Shown here: positions 12,701 through 23,939 of the stretch, one piece after another
Layout of the letters: every line of letters starts with the position of its first letter
Numbering within the stretch: position 1 is the first letter of the stretch
Assembly (NCBI GenBank): GCA_014218235.1
Contig: CM024753.1
Location: 3,348,001-3,412,000 of the forward strand
Source of the DNA: Colocasia esculenta
Lineage: Eukaryota; Streptophyta; Magnoliopsida; Alismatales; Araceae
Direction: 5' to 3'
Length of the DNA: 64,000 nucleotides
Notes under the pieces: generated by a model
What the model was told of the DNA's origin: nothing
The model's input: the letters and a program-made list of their open reading frames with translations, nothing else
Database searches by the model: none
Position numbers and translations under genes: made by a program

Positions 12701-13047
12701 CGGAGTTTAGATTGTTGGAGCAGTGTACCCTTTTGTGCTTTCATAGTATGTAAAAGTGACATTGTACTAGAAATCATGAGAAAATTGTATAAGTGTGGAC
12801 ATTGTGTACTTAATTTTCAGCAATTTAATTATGTGAACTTTTAGCTCTTAATGTTAATTGTAAATTTCATGTATGTTTAATGTGGATGATGAATGAATGA
12901 AGACAGTTGTCTCTTGCTTCCGCTACTCTGTCGTATATTCGCGTGTATCTCAGCTGTTTGTATCGTTGGGTAAATGTCCCACTGTGATGACTCTGCTATA
13001 CCGACGTGGGTTGGTATAACCGTACCGGTATAATGAGGGCTGTCACA
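9761..13047 (+). repeat. Ty3-B right LTR (3.3 kb)
   Basis: The repeat starts TGTAAGGCCC and ends GGCTGTCACA. It carries about 866 bases (11469-12334) absent from the left LTR. This block is rich in loosely repeated ATGTGTAA/CATGTGAAA words. It is probably the ancestral state, because an LTR pair is identical at insertion and the missing block in the left copy is edged by 3-bp microhomology. An insertion into the right copy is the alternative. Confidence 0.93.
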
Positions 13048-13052
13048 ACATG

Positions 13053-14384
13053 TGTGCCTGACAATGAAGAGCTGAAAAGAAAACTGATGGATGAAGCCCA
13101 CAAGACCAAGTACACAATACATCCAGGTGCAACCAGATGTACAAAGATATGAAAAGGTCATTTTGGTGGCCAAATATAAGCGTGAGGTGGCTGAGCATGC
13201 CGCGCACTGCCTTACTTGTCAACAGGTGAAAGCCGAGCACCGTCGTCCTGCGGTGTACTTAGGCCCCTGGACATACCTGAATGGAAGTGGGAAAGCATCG
13301 GCATGGATTTCATCATTGGTTTACCCCGGACTCGTGGTGGACTTGATGCTATCTGGGTTATTGTGGACCGTTTAACCAAGTCCGCACACTTCCTTGCCAT
13401 TAAGAGCACTTGGAGTGTGGATGTGTTAGCAGCATTGTATGTAAAGGAGATAGTAAGATTACATGAGTCTCCATGTCCATTGTCTCAGATCGTGACCCCA
13501 GATTCACATCTAGATTCTGGAAGGACTTCAGACAGCGTTGGGCACAAAACTCAACTTTAGCATAGCTTTCCACCCACAGACGGATGGGCAGACTAAAAGA
13601 ACAAATAAAATAGTGGAAGACATGCTACGAGCTTGTGCTATTGACTTTGAGGGGTATTGGAATGAACAATTGTCACTAATAGAATTTGCCTACAACAATA
13701 GCTATCAAGCCAGCATTAAGATGGCACCATTTGAAGCACTGTATGGCAAAAGCTGCAGATCGCCAGTCTGTTGGAATGAAGTAGGTGAGCAACAATGGCT
13801 GGGACCAGACATGGTGCAGAATACCAGTAGAGATATCCAGATTATGAGAGACAGAATTAAGATAGCTCAGTCCAGCAAAAGAGCTATGCAGACAAAAGAA
13901 GAAGAGACTTGGAATTTTAAGCCAGAGATCATGTAATGCTAAAAGTATCCCCGACCAGAGGATTCCAAAGATTTGGATGAAAGGTAAATTGAGACCAAGA
14001 TTCATAGGTCCGTTTGAGGTATAGATAGAGTGGGCGAGGTAGCGTATCGACTAGCACTACCACCCCAGTTTTCAACAGTACACAGTGTGTTCCATGTGTC
14101 AATGCTGAGAAAGTACGTGTACGACCCATCGCACGTAATCAGCTATGATGACATTACTCTGAACAAGGATATGACGTATGAAGAAAGGCCAGTGAAGATC
14201 TTAGACAGAAGATGCAACAGCTTCGGAATCGATCTATACCCGTGGTCAAGATTCTGTGGAGAAATCATGAAGTTGAAAAGGCAACTTGGGAGCCGGAAGC
14301 AACCATGCGACGAAATTATCTGGATTTATTCAGTAAGACATTCTTCCTCTTACGATTATATGAATTTGGGGACCAAATTCTTTT
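13053..14384 (+). pseudogene. Ty3-A integrase and chromodomain-like tail, degenerate
   Basis: This continues the frame broken at 2450: VPDNEELKRKLMDEAH, then HPG and the zinc-binding CLTCQQVKAEHRRP near 13210. Catalytic-core motifs MDFIIGLPRTRGG and FHPQTDGQ are present. The usual catalytic glutamate in the GQ(S/T)E motif reads as lysine (GQTKRTNK). The C-terminal part has AYRLALPPQFSTVHSVFHVS and a chromodomain-like end split over two frames (ERPVKILDRR, then KILWRNHEVEKATWEPEA). Several frameshifts and stops are present, so the protein is not functional. Confidence 0.87.
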
Positions 14385-14396
14385 TAGAGGGGAGGA

Positions 14397-17300
14397 TGTA
14401 GCAACCTTGATTTTTCGAATCAAGAAAAATAAAAATAAATGAAATAAATTGATTTAATTAGAATAAAGGGAGAATAAATAGAATTGAGTGAAATAAAAGG
14501 AATTTGAGTAATACCCATTAAGCTAAATTATTAGTGGGTTACTCTAATAACCCAAACCCAATGGAATGGGCCCAATAGGATAGCCCATCATGGGATGAGA
14601 TTTAAATTAGTGAAATTCGTATCTAATTAATTACATAATTGGAAAGGGGTTAAGATAATGCTAAATAACTCATATATATCTTAAATAAGAGTCCTTACCT
14701 TACCCTAACCCCCACCCACGAAATTGGATCCCTTCCCAACTTTATTAGGTGGATAAATAAGAGAAAGTGGGAGATAAATGCCAATTTCGGAGTTGGATGA
14801 GAAGAAAGAGTTTTTTGGATTTAGAACTCTATAAGCCATCAAAACACCCCCCATTTGACCCTAGCACCCCACAATTTCGTGCTAAGACTTTTGGAGACGA
14901 AGAGGAGAAGATCTGGACCAAGGAGCAAGGAAGGGGAAGGCTTGGAGCAAGAAGGGTTCTCTTATTTTCGTCATTCAAACTAGGGCTTTCTTACTTCACG
15001 AAAAAGGTAGGCAATCTCTCAAGAAAAAATCGTGAAATAACTACCCTAGGTAGCCTTCATTTACTTCTTCAAAATCCCTATGGTTCTGTTGTATTCCGCT
15101 CATCCATTTGGGCGAATTTAATTCATGAAGTTCTGCTGTTACCATGAACCCAAATCTCATGTTTTCTCTAATTCTTTGTATGTACTTGTTCCCATGCCAT
15201 GATAAATTCTCACTTATACTACATCACACAGCTTTCAAACGCCCCTGGTCTTGCTCTATTTCGACCTCCCATGAGGGAGAAATAAATCTTTGAATCTCTG
15301 TCTGTTGCATGTACCCGACTCTTCAGGATAACCTTTAAACTTTGTGCATACTTAATGTCCTGTCATGATAAAATTCTCTAAAATACTACTTAGTGTTACC
15401 TTTCAAACGCCGCTAGCTTCATAATTTTTCATCAAGTATACATCTCTAATTAATTCATTGAACCCTGACTGCGCCTGTTTAGGTCACCGAAAAGTAACCT
15501 GATCAATGCATATCTAAACCGTGTCTATTTTCAAATTAATCGTGCATTGATAGATACATGTCTAATTTCTTTTAGAACTGATTTCATGCTTTTTGGATCT
15601 TTATATGATTTATATTGACTTTTTAGTGACTATGTGTCAGACAGACCCACCTAGAAAAAAAGCAAAAACCTCTTTTCCTCGGCTCGGGCCCCTCCTGAGG
15701 TCGTGACGGCACGATACGCCGCGATCTCAGAGGTCACGACCCCGGGGTCCGACGCGTTATTAATGCGGCTGACCGCGCGTCGCGACCTGTTCCCCGTTCA
15801 TCCCCGCGGCCGGTTCAGCATAAACGCGACCTTGCCTTGGCGTCGCGACTTGAAGGCGACCACCAATCCTGTCGCGACTTCAGCCGAGTGAAATTTTATA
15901 ATAAAACCCATGTTTACACCATTCCAACCTTCATCAACCCTAATTGACTACTGTTATGAATAACTGGATAGTATTAATAATTGACGATATGATACTGAAA
16001 TCAATCTATGTAAAACCATGTGCACAATCAACGATGATCTCTTGATTTCTTCACAGCATACACTTAATGATCATATTAGCCCTTATACCCTCGTGATTAT
16101 TTAATAATGTAATCTGGAATTTATTGAAGCAAATGTCTAACCTTATTTAAATATACATGTCTTCGTTTTATTCGCTAGTTTTGTGCACCGTTAACGTTTT
16201 CCCCTCGCCTTCGAGCACTCGAGGCACGACGGACCCTTTTTCTACCCATTTTTTTCATTTTTTTCCCTTGACCTGGACCACCTCTCCACCGAGAATACTC
16301 TCGACTGGACCAGTCTCCTTGTCAAGACATTCGTATCTTCTTGGCTTTGGCGCACGTCCTTAGTCAACGAGCTGGTTGTACCCCATATCCCGATGCACCT
16401 AGGGAGAATACGATCATGCCTTAGCGTATTCATGCTTAGCGTATCCTTCTTATCTTGGGTTCACGCCGGACCACCTGACCCATGTACACAGCACGGCTAA
16501 GGGGCGGTTGTGACTTCTACTACGACTGCCGTGTAACCCGACCTGGTGTGCTGTCAACCGTTACTATCGAATTGTTCACGTGTTTTACGGAATTGTCCCT
16601 ATCTCATCTATGTCTATATTCTCTCATCTGTTCACGTTCTCTCTACACTCTCATCTATCTCGTCTAGTACTCTCATCTATTGCTTGGTACTCTATGGCCA
16701 TCCGTGTGATTGTCTAAGATAAAAGAATGACTAATGCCAGCGCAATAGGGCCCGATCAGGTCCTGGGAGGAGCGCCCAAAAGTGCAAGTACCCATGAGAG
16801 TTAAATGATCATAGGATGTGTTACGACATGCATCCAGCGCCAGTTTACTATCTAGATTAATCTATGCAATCAAGTGCTATCTCTACAAGTGGCAAGCGTG
16901 ATCGTTACTAGTGCCCGTTTGCATTTACATGTTATATCGTTACATGGCCATTCTATTATCGTTCTCATTGTACTATTTTCCCTGTGCCAGTTTGCAATTG
17001 TTCTCCTCGTTATCGTGACATACTCTACATGACTTTACTCTCTAGTTACCTGCCATTAGACATTAACTATTTAAAGCATTCTTGGGTTCATGAATATTAA
17101 GTTCTACTGGACGTTATTTCGCATCATCCTGCGTATTTATTGACATGTGTTTTCAGGTGAGTCGGATCATGACCACACTCACGAGAGGATGGGACCGATG
17201 ATGAGACTCAGGAGTGACCATTCAGCAACCTGTGTTGTCTAGTAGTAGTATGTTAGTATAGTTATGAGTTATGAGTCAGTTAGTCATAATGTATAGTTTT

Positions 17301-17524
17301 GATTTGAATAAGTACTCTGGGCCCTGTTTTTGGCTCTGCTACATCGATGTATTAATCAGTTTATGAAGATGATGAGTTATTATGAATGTAGGAGATTGTG
17401 GATTATTAATGAAATTTGGAGTTCTTTTGGTGTTATCCAATTGTGGCGGTTTGCATTTATTTTCTCCGCTCTGTATTATTTAATAACTGTAATCCCGCTC
17501 TGATGATCCGCATGGGGCGTTACA
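14397..17524 (+). repeat. Ty3-A 3' LTR (3.1 kb)
   Basis: The LTR starts TGTAGCAACC right after the purine tract AGAGGGGAGGA and ends GGGGCGTTACA. A related LTR with the same start and end, split by a CACTA element, lies at 18940-33206. Both share blocks such as the AACTCATA..TCCTAACCCC..CCCACG section and GC-rich stretches with repeated TCGCGAC words (here 15690-15890). No partner 5' LTR is in the window. Confidence 0.85.
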
Positions 17525-18323
17525 CTAGATTTGATATATTTGTAGATTTAGAAAGTGCAGCAGTAGAACTCTTGCTTATATCACCATAGAAAGAATGCTG
17601 GGGCCGTTTACTTAGTTGCCCAGAATTCTATGATGAAGACATCATCATGAGAATCTTGATCAGTTGCGGAGGATACCGTTCTTGAGACCAGTGGCAACGA
17701 AATTCCTGGCCGAAACATGAATGCTGGAGATAGGAGGAGGTGGCTTCGTCGTTGCCGTCGGCGAGCGGCCTGCGCCGCCGTGGTCGGGGGCGCTTCCGCA
17801 AAACTGACGCCCGCAGAAATGCCGGGAGATAATCCTAAGTATGTATCTCTAAGGCGAGCAATATCCACTCCCCTCGTAAACATACTTAAGTCCTTATATA
17901 TATATATGAGAAAGATTTTGTGCACTTTCAAAAGTGCACAAAGTACAATCTACATGGGCAACTAGCTCATGTGGCACCATCCACATGAGTTGGTAGCCCA
18001 TGTGACACCCAAAAAAGTGGTGCCACTTGAGTTAGTTGTCCATGTGAATTGCACTTTGTTCACTTTTGAAAGTACACAAAATCTTTCTCTATATATATCA
18101 CTCGCATGGTTAAAACAGATGTAGGGAGGCAGTGGAATACATGTGGTGCAAAAAAAAGTAGGGTAAAAGATGTCAATCCGGTTCTTTGGAAGAATATGAT
18201 TATTATAGTTTGGATGGTCCAAAATCTTTCACCAAATTTCTAACAACCAAGTTTGTCATTATTTTTTTTGAGTTAGAATCAAAACCGAAGATCCTTGATC
18301 TCGAATCTTGCTGCAAACACTGT
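17525..18323. other. Short spacer with a GC-rich island, unassigned
   Basis: Between the Ty3-A LTR and the foldback element lies a spacer with a GC-rich island (about 17700-17830). On the minus strand the island is open for 107 codons, but the predicted protein is not recognised and its start runs into a TA-rich tract. It could be a fragment of a gene exon. A small inverted-repeat element occupies 17908-18089. Confidence 0.4.
17908..18089. mobile_element. MITE-like inverted-repeat element (182 bp)
   Basis: The two ends are near-perfect inverted repeats of about 40 bp: GAGAAAGATTTTGTGCACTT at the left and its complement at the right. The element is flanked on both sides by TATATATAT. It has no coding capacity. 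The size, terminal repeats and TA-rich flanks fit a MITE; the superfamily is not clear. Confidence 0.75.
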
Positions 18324-18939
18324 TAAATGGTAGGGAGAATTAATTGTAAGTCTGTGACACAGGAACCTAACATTATTTTCAAGTCCCAATCAGATTTCTC
18401 AAAACCTAAGAAACCTTACTCTTTGAGGACCTATTTTAAAGTTTCTAGATATTAATTCTTCCTATGTGCACTTTTTCAATACCAAGTCTACCTCCACTTT
18501 ATTATATAACTAGGTAAGTAGGTAAAAATGAAGAGTATATAAGAATAGTAAGTAAATATATAGTACGTAGTTACACAATTACGCAACTATGTAAGTTACA
18601 TATTTATATAAGAGTAGTAAGAGGTAAGTATGTAAGTACGTAGTTATATATATAATTACGTAACCATGTAAGTTACATAGTTATGTAAGAGAAGTAGTAG
18701 GTAAGTAAGTAAGTGTGTAAGTACGGTGTTATATAATTATGTAACTATGTAAGTTACTTACTTACTTACTTACCTTACCTACTTCTCTTACCTACTTCTC
18801 TTACATAACTATGTAAGTTACATACATACATACATACATACATGTATGCATGCATACATACATCCATCAAATACATACATCTGTCCATCCATGCATGCAT
18901 GCATCCATCCATCCATCCATCCATTCTGCATACAAACAT

Positions 18940-20345
18940 TGTAGCAACTCTAAAAATTTAATATTTGCTAAATAAATTAATTAGAAAGAAAATGTGAATA
19001 ATTAAAATCCATTAAGTCAAAATAGGTGATGGAATACCCAAGATGGTCCATACATAAATTAATGGGCCCAAGAGTGAAGAGCCCAAATTGGATTGGAGAT
19101 ATTTAATGCTAATTTCGTAACTTAATTATTAATAAATTTAAAAGGGTTAAGATAATCATTATTTTAACTCATAATTATCCTAAAAAGAGTCATAGGCCTA
19201 TCCTAACCCCTTGCCCACGGATTTAGAGCCATCCCATGCCTATTAGATGGATAAAGGCTAGGAAAAATGGAGATAAATATGAGAAATTTGGAGTTGGAGG
19301 AAAGGAAAGAGTTTTAAGTAAATAGGAGACTTTAAACATACAAATAACCCTCCATTTCGTGCCTAGTCGACCCTAGACATCCTCGCTAAAGCCTAGAGAA
19401 TGAGGAAGAGGAGCATTTGGACGTGGAAATCAGAGAAGAGAAGGCTAGGAACGAGGTGTTCATCAAGTTCTTCATCTTTCTACCCTAGGATTTCAAAGCG
19501 TGAAAACGTAGGCAATCTTTCAAGTAAAAATAAATTAATTTCGACCATAGGTAGACCATTATCCCATCTTCAAAAGCCCCAAGTTTTCCTCAATTATCTT
19601 CGTGTCATTCATGAGTATTTCATGCTCAAAGTTCTGTCATGAACATATACCCGACTTGACTTGACCACCTTAAATTCATGTCCATGCTTGATTTCGGGTC
19701 ATGAAACTTTTACTGTAGATACTACTTGAAGTCAGTAATCCAATGACATCATTTTCCCCAATTTCTATCATGTATCATATTCGAATTTAGTCATTTTCCA
19801 CCGCTATGTTAGATTTTAAGCTCATCGTGAAGAACATGTTAATGGCATGACCATACTATATCAGAAACCTAATTACTCTTTATTATGGATACCTCTACAT
19901 ATCTAGTTTCATTTAAAACTGATTTCGTGATTTTTCGCTATGTATATGATTTGTTATTAATTTTTAAAGGGCACTATGTCAAACCCTTGACTACATAGAC
20001 TACAGTCCAAGGATATCTGTACCATTTGTCAGAGCCCAGGCTGAGACCCTGAGAACGCAACGACCTAATAGGTCACGTTCTCAACCGAGTCGTGACAAGG
20101 ACTCATGTTGCATTCTTGATGTGACGGGAACCTGTGTTGGGATCTTCTTATCATCTCGGCCCGACCTGGACGTATCACCCCGACCTGTCGCGACGAGAAC
20201 CTCGGCATCGCGTCGGTGTCTCGGTTGAACCAAATCACGTCGGCCCAGTCTGTCGCAACCTAAACGCGACGGCAGGTGACGTCACGACCTGACTGTCTGT
20301 TCCAGAAACCCTAATTATCATGTAATTATGTAAATCATGTATTAT
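18940..20345 (+). repeat. Solo LTR related to Ty3-A, left piece
   Basis: The piece starts TGTAGCAACTC like the Ty3-A LTR at 14397. It shares the AAAAGGGTTAAGATAAT..CCTAACCCC..CCCACGG section and a GC-rich TCGCGAC-containing block (20040-20290). It is interrupted at 20345 by the CACTA element and continues at 31627. No retroviral genes are attached, so it is a solo LTR left by LTR-LTR recombination. The flanking five bases are AACAT and TACAT, a target duplication with one mismatch. Confidence 0.82.
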
Positions 20346-20552
20346 CACCACAAGAAAATCGGGATTACCGACGGATATTCCGACGGATTAATTTCCGTCG
20401 GTATTACCGACGGATATCCGACGGAACTATATCCGACGAAAATACGTCGAAAATTCCGACGGAAATTAATCCGTCGGAATATCCGTCGGTAATTAAATAA
20501 TACCGACGGATATTCAGACGGATTAATTTCCGTCGGAATATCCGTCGTAAAC
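20346..20552. repeat. CACTA left terminal and subterminal repeats
   Basis: The terminal repeat is followed by about 190 bp packed with CCGACGGA and its complement TCCGTCGG, often as head-to-head pairs around AATTAATTTCC. In En/Spm such subterminal motifs are binding sites for the element's accessory protein; the role here is inferred by family. Confidence 0.85.
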
Positions 20553-20554
20553 CA

Positions 20555-20648
20555 GGCTACACCTGTCCCGCGAACCCCCCCTCTTTCCCTCTCCCGCTCT
20601 CTTTCCCTCTCCCGTCTCTTCTCTCTCCCCTCTCTCTCTCCTCTCTTC

Positions 20649-20680
<32 letters not shown>

Positions 20681-21510
20681 GCTCTCTCTCCTCTCTCTCT
20701 CTCTTCTCTTCTCTCTCCTCCTCTCCTCTCTCTCTCTCTCTCTCTCGCTCTCTCCCCCGTCGCCGACGACGGTCGCCGCCGCCGCCGCTCGCCTTCGCCG
20801 TCGCCGCCGTCTCGCCGCCCGCCGCCGCTCGCCGCCGGCGCTCCCCTTCCCGTGAGTTGCTCTCCCCACCCCCCCCACCGTCCTCCGCCTCCCCCCACCT
20901 GGCCCCCTCCCCCCCTGTGCGATCCCCCCCTCCCCCCTGCACTCGGCCCCCCTCCCCCCACCCGGCCCACCTCCCCCCCTGTGCGGTCCCCCCCCTCCCC
21001 CCCACCCGGCCCCCCTTCCCCTGCACTCACCCCCCTCCCCCCCCCCCCGACCCCCCTCCCCTTCCCCCCCCACCCCCGCCCCCCCCCCCCTTCCCACCCC
21101 CCCCCACCCGGTCCCCCTCCCCCCCTGCAACCCGACCCCCCTCCCCTTCCCACCCCCCCACCCCCACCCCGTCCCCTCCCCCCCTCCCCCCTGCACTCGG
21201 CCCCCCTCCCCTTCCCACCCCCCACACCCGGCCCCCCTCCCCTTCCCACCCCCCCCACCCGGTCCCCCTCCCCCCTGCACCCGACCCCCCTCCCCTTCCC
21301 ACCCCCCCCACCCGACCCCCCTCCCCTTCCCACCCCCCCCCCACACCCGGCCCCCCTCCCCTTCCCACCCCCCCCCACCCGTCCCCCTCCCCCCTGCACT
21401 CGGCCCCCCTCCCCTTCCCACCCCCCCCCCCCCCACCCGGCCCCCCCTCCCCCCTGCACTCCCCCCCTCCCCTTCCCAACCCCCCCACCCGGCCCCCCTC
21501 CGCGAGGGGA
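20555..21510. repeat. Pyrimidine-rich tract: CT repeat, CCG block and C-rich minisatellite
   Basis: About 200 bp of CTCTCTCC repeats are followed by a GCCGCC/TCGCCG block (20755-20850). Some 640 bp of C-rich minisatellite follow, with units like CCCGGCCCCCCTCCCCTTCC and CACCC spacers. The + strand is nearly free of A across the last part. Long open frames on both strands here (up to 363 codons) come from the repeat composition and are not credible genes. It lies between the left end and the transposase gene, so it could be promoter or leader DNA. Confidence 0.85.
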
Positions 21511-23939
21511 TTCCATTTCTTCATACTAGCTATTGGCAGAATCTTTCTAAGAATATTGTGCATGCATTGGTTTGTGCAGTTGTGCTTCTGATAAGTAGTG
21601 CAACAATGCTGTGAGACTAAATGCAGTCTAGAACAAACTAGAGATGTTACCCTATATATGCTTAAATCATCTGAGGGATCAAGTTTCTTTGTGGGTTCAA
21701 GTGAAATTATAAGGATACTTCTTGATGGATGGTTTAATTTGGAGAAATCAAGTTGAGAACTCAAGTTAAAGAACTGTTTATACCTTTATATGCAAAAATT
21801 TTGTATAAAGAAGCTGATATTATATGGTGATGAAAATTTTCTCCACCTTTTTAATTTTTGGGGTGGTTTTCCAGATGGTATGGACAAATCCAAATGTCGA
21901 TTTTTTTCACTCTCGTCGTTGAAATACCAGTCTTTTAATTGGGTAAATAATCGTGAAAAGTCTTCATAACCATAAAATAATAATATAGAGATGAACCCTT
22001 GTTCAAATTTTAATTTCGAAGTGTAAATTTGATTGAGGACTGGTGTCCAACTAATTTTACTTAAATCTCTGGAACAGGAAGTCACTCCTTTAAATGAATC
22101 TACTTACAGTCTTATACACACTAATCTCTCAAATGTTACATCTTTAAGATGGCTATTCTAACCATGAATGTATTTGTTAAAAAATGATTACCAAATTAAT
22201 GTTAGATTATATTACTGGATCCATAAAATTATCCTGCGTAGTGGATTATTCGGGTAGATGAACAATCCAAAATAAGAGGATCAGTCATGCTAATTTAATT
22301 TATCCTAGCATCAACTTATTTGAGATCAACCCATTGTTTCAAATGGGGATTGTCATCATATCTTAGGGTATCATCCCCATCTGTACATATCAAGGGTAGG
22401 CTATATAAAAGCCCATGTTTGTGCATATGATTAAAGCCCATGATCGCACCATTTCTAATTAGCATTCAATACTTGATTAATCAAGGGATTCTAGGTTGGC
22501 TTTCCGTGATATATATCCTCATCTTCTAGAGAAATATCATCTTAATTTCTATGATACATCGTATCAATACGTACCAGCCCTTGCAACAATATGTTTTTGC
22601 GGTGGACTTGGATTCGATTATGGCGAGATTGCTTTGATTTACCACTGTCTCAATTATGTCACAATTGGAGGTGATCTCAATGGGGTTGACCTAGAGTAGA
22701 AAGCAGAGGAGAAAAAAAAGCTATACTAGAAAAACAATAAAATACTTCTGGAGATTCTTTTCACTGTGTGAACTATACAGATTGAAAAATTATGGAACAT
22801 TGAAATATAAAAAAGCCATATTTACAAATTTTCGATAGACTCCTTCACTGGGTTCTCCACATTAGTCTGTCCTGCACCGTCTCTCAAGAAATAGTCCGTA
22901 CTATTCAAAGGAAGCTATTGAGAGCGCGCATCATCTGAAACTATTTAGAACATCGGAATATTAACATTGATTCTGCCGGCTTGTGCATGATAATTAGGAG
23001 TGTCAATGAATGAGTTTGGGTTGGTCCGTTCTAAGCCCATCTCAACTCAAGGTTAAAATCTCGCCACTCTAATAAGATATACATCCCAATTTAGGAAAAA
23101 AAAATTAGTACGAACTCTTCCTTCTAGACATTAGTTTAGTTTACGCTTAATTGTTCACTTTAAGTTTAATGATTAGTATTACACTTCTTATTTGAATATA
23201 TTTGCTTATTATTGCACTTGATTATATGTAATTTTATTACACTTGATTAGTATTGTAGTTTTTACATTTATGTAATTCATGTACATGTATGTATGAACTT
23301 GTTTTATTATTGCAGTTGTTCACATATATGATTTTGATTTCATATTCATTTCATATTCATGTGCGTTTGAAATTTGATCTATGCATGTATAGTAATTTTT
23401 CACTGCACACACATCACGAGAGCGTGTTAAGCCCGTGTCAATGAACATTCCCGTTCAAGACTTTGAGATTGATGTGCACGAGTCTTATTTTCAATAATGA
23501 GAACGTGTATATCTAACTCAAAGTCTTGAATTGTCCCGTTTTGGACAGTCTGTGAATGTTGATCGGAGTTAGGTGGTCATTTATTATGTGATTGTATTAT
23601 TTGTTGAAAATTTCGGGTGCGTCTACTCACTCCTCTCTGATATACCTTTATTGATTTAGAATATTTTCTTAACCACTTATTTGTAAGTGTTTAAGAAAAT
23701 ATCTAAATCAATAAAATTTTTTGATATATCGGAGAGGTGTGAGGAGGTGCTGCCGAAATTTTCAGCAAATAATACAAACACATAGTAAATGGTCATCTGA
23801 GTGCGATCAAATATTCACAGATGGGTAAAAAGTGATAATCTTAATAATATATCCTACCTATTCATTTTGACTTACTCGAACGATGTGAGGGTCTGTTGGA
23901 TTTTAACTTGTGACATGACATTTAATTTGTGTAGGAAAA
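21511..23939. other. CACTA interior without recognised gene; hairpin near its right end
   Basis: This AT-rich stretch precedes the transposase gene and holds no convincing coding exon. It may be a leader with introns, since TTTGTGTAG just before 23936 could be an acceptor ahead of the transposase ATG. An inverted repeat occupies 23548-23827 (see separate entry). Confidence 0.5.
23548..23827. repeat. 280-bp hairpin (possible MITE) upstream of the CACTA transposase
   Basis: The left half (GTCTGTGAATGTTGATCGGA onwards) pairs with the right half (ending GATCAAATATTCACAGAT) around a centre near 23688, where CTTATTTGTAAG forms the turn. Pairing is imperfect but spans both halves. No clear target duplication was seen. 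Confidence 0.65.

Larger units (their letters stand above)
2451..13047 (+). mobile_element. Ty3-B: full-length Ty3/gypsy chromovirus nested in Ty3-A
   Basis: This element is bounded by two LTRs that start TGTAAGGCCC and end TGTCACA or CGTCACA. Five-base target duplications ACATG flank it at 2446-2450 and 13048-13052. The primer-binding site follows the left LTR directly and the purine-rich tract precedes the right LTR directly. The internal region (4851-9760) has gag, protease, RT, RNase H, integrase and a chromodomain-like tail in Ty3/gypsy order, all on the + strand. Internal genes carry several frameshifts and stops, so the copy is not autonomous now. Its insertion splits Ty3-A in the pre-integrase zinc-binding region. 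Confidence 0.95.
1..17524 (+). mobile_element. Ty3-A: outer Ty3/gypsy chromovirus, 3' portion
   Basis: This is the right-hand part of a decayed Ty3/gypsy LTR retrotransposon; its 5' LTR lies outside the window. In order it shows gag zinc knuckles, protease, reverse transcriptase, RNase H, then a foreign insertion (2451-13047), integrase, a chromodomain-like tail, a polypurine tract (about 14385-14396) and a 3' LTR (14397-17524). Removing the insertion and one copy of its 5-bp target duplication rejoins the pre-integrase reading frame, so both flanks belong to one element. The gene order RT-RNaseH-integrase is diagnostic for Ty3/gypsy. The C-terminal tail and long LTR suggest a Tekay/Del-type chromovirus, which is inference. 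Confidence 0.88.

Noticed and set aside
17608..17931. 107-codon minus-strand frame
   Set aside because: Not recognised; its first part is TA-rich repeat and MITE sequence, so it is not annotated as a gene.
18660..18935. GTAAGTA and CATC repeats as independent microsatellites
   Set aside because: They pair with complementary repeats at 33207-33640 and belong to the arms of the foldback element.
20345..21764. Gly/Arg-rich and Pro-rich frames on both strands
   Set aside because: Produced by CT and C-rich simple repeats; several frames are open at once and none has a domain.
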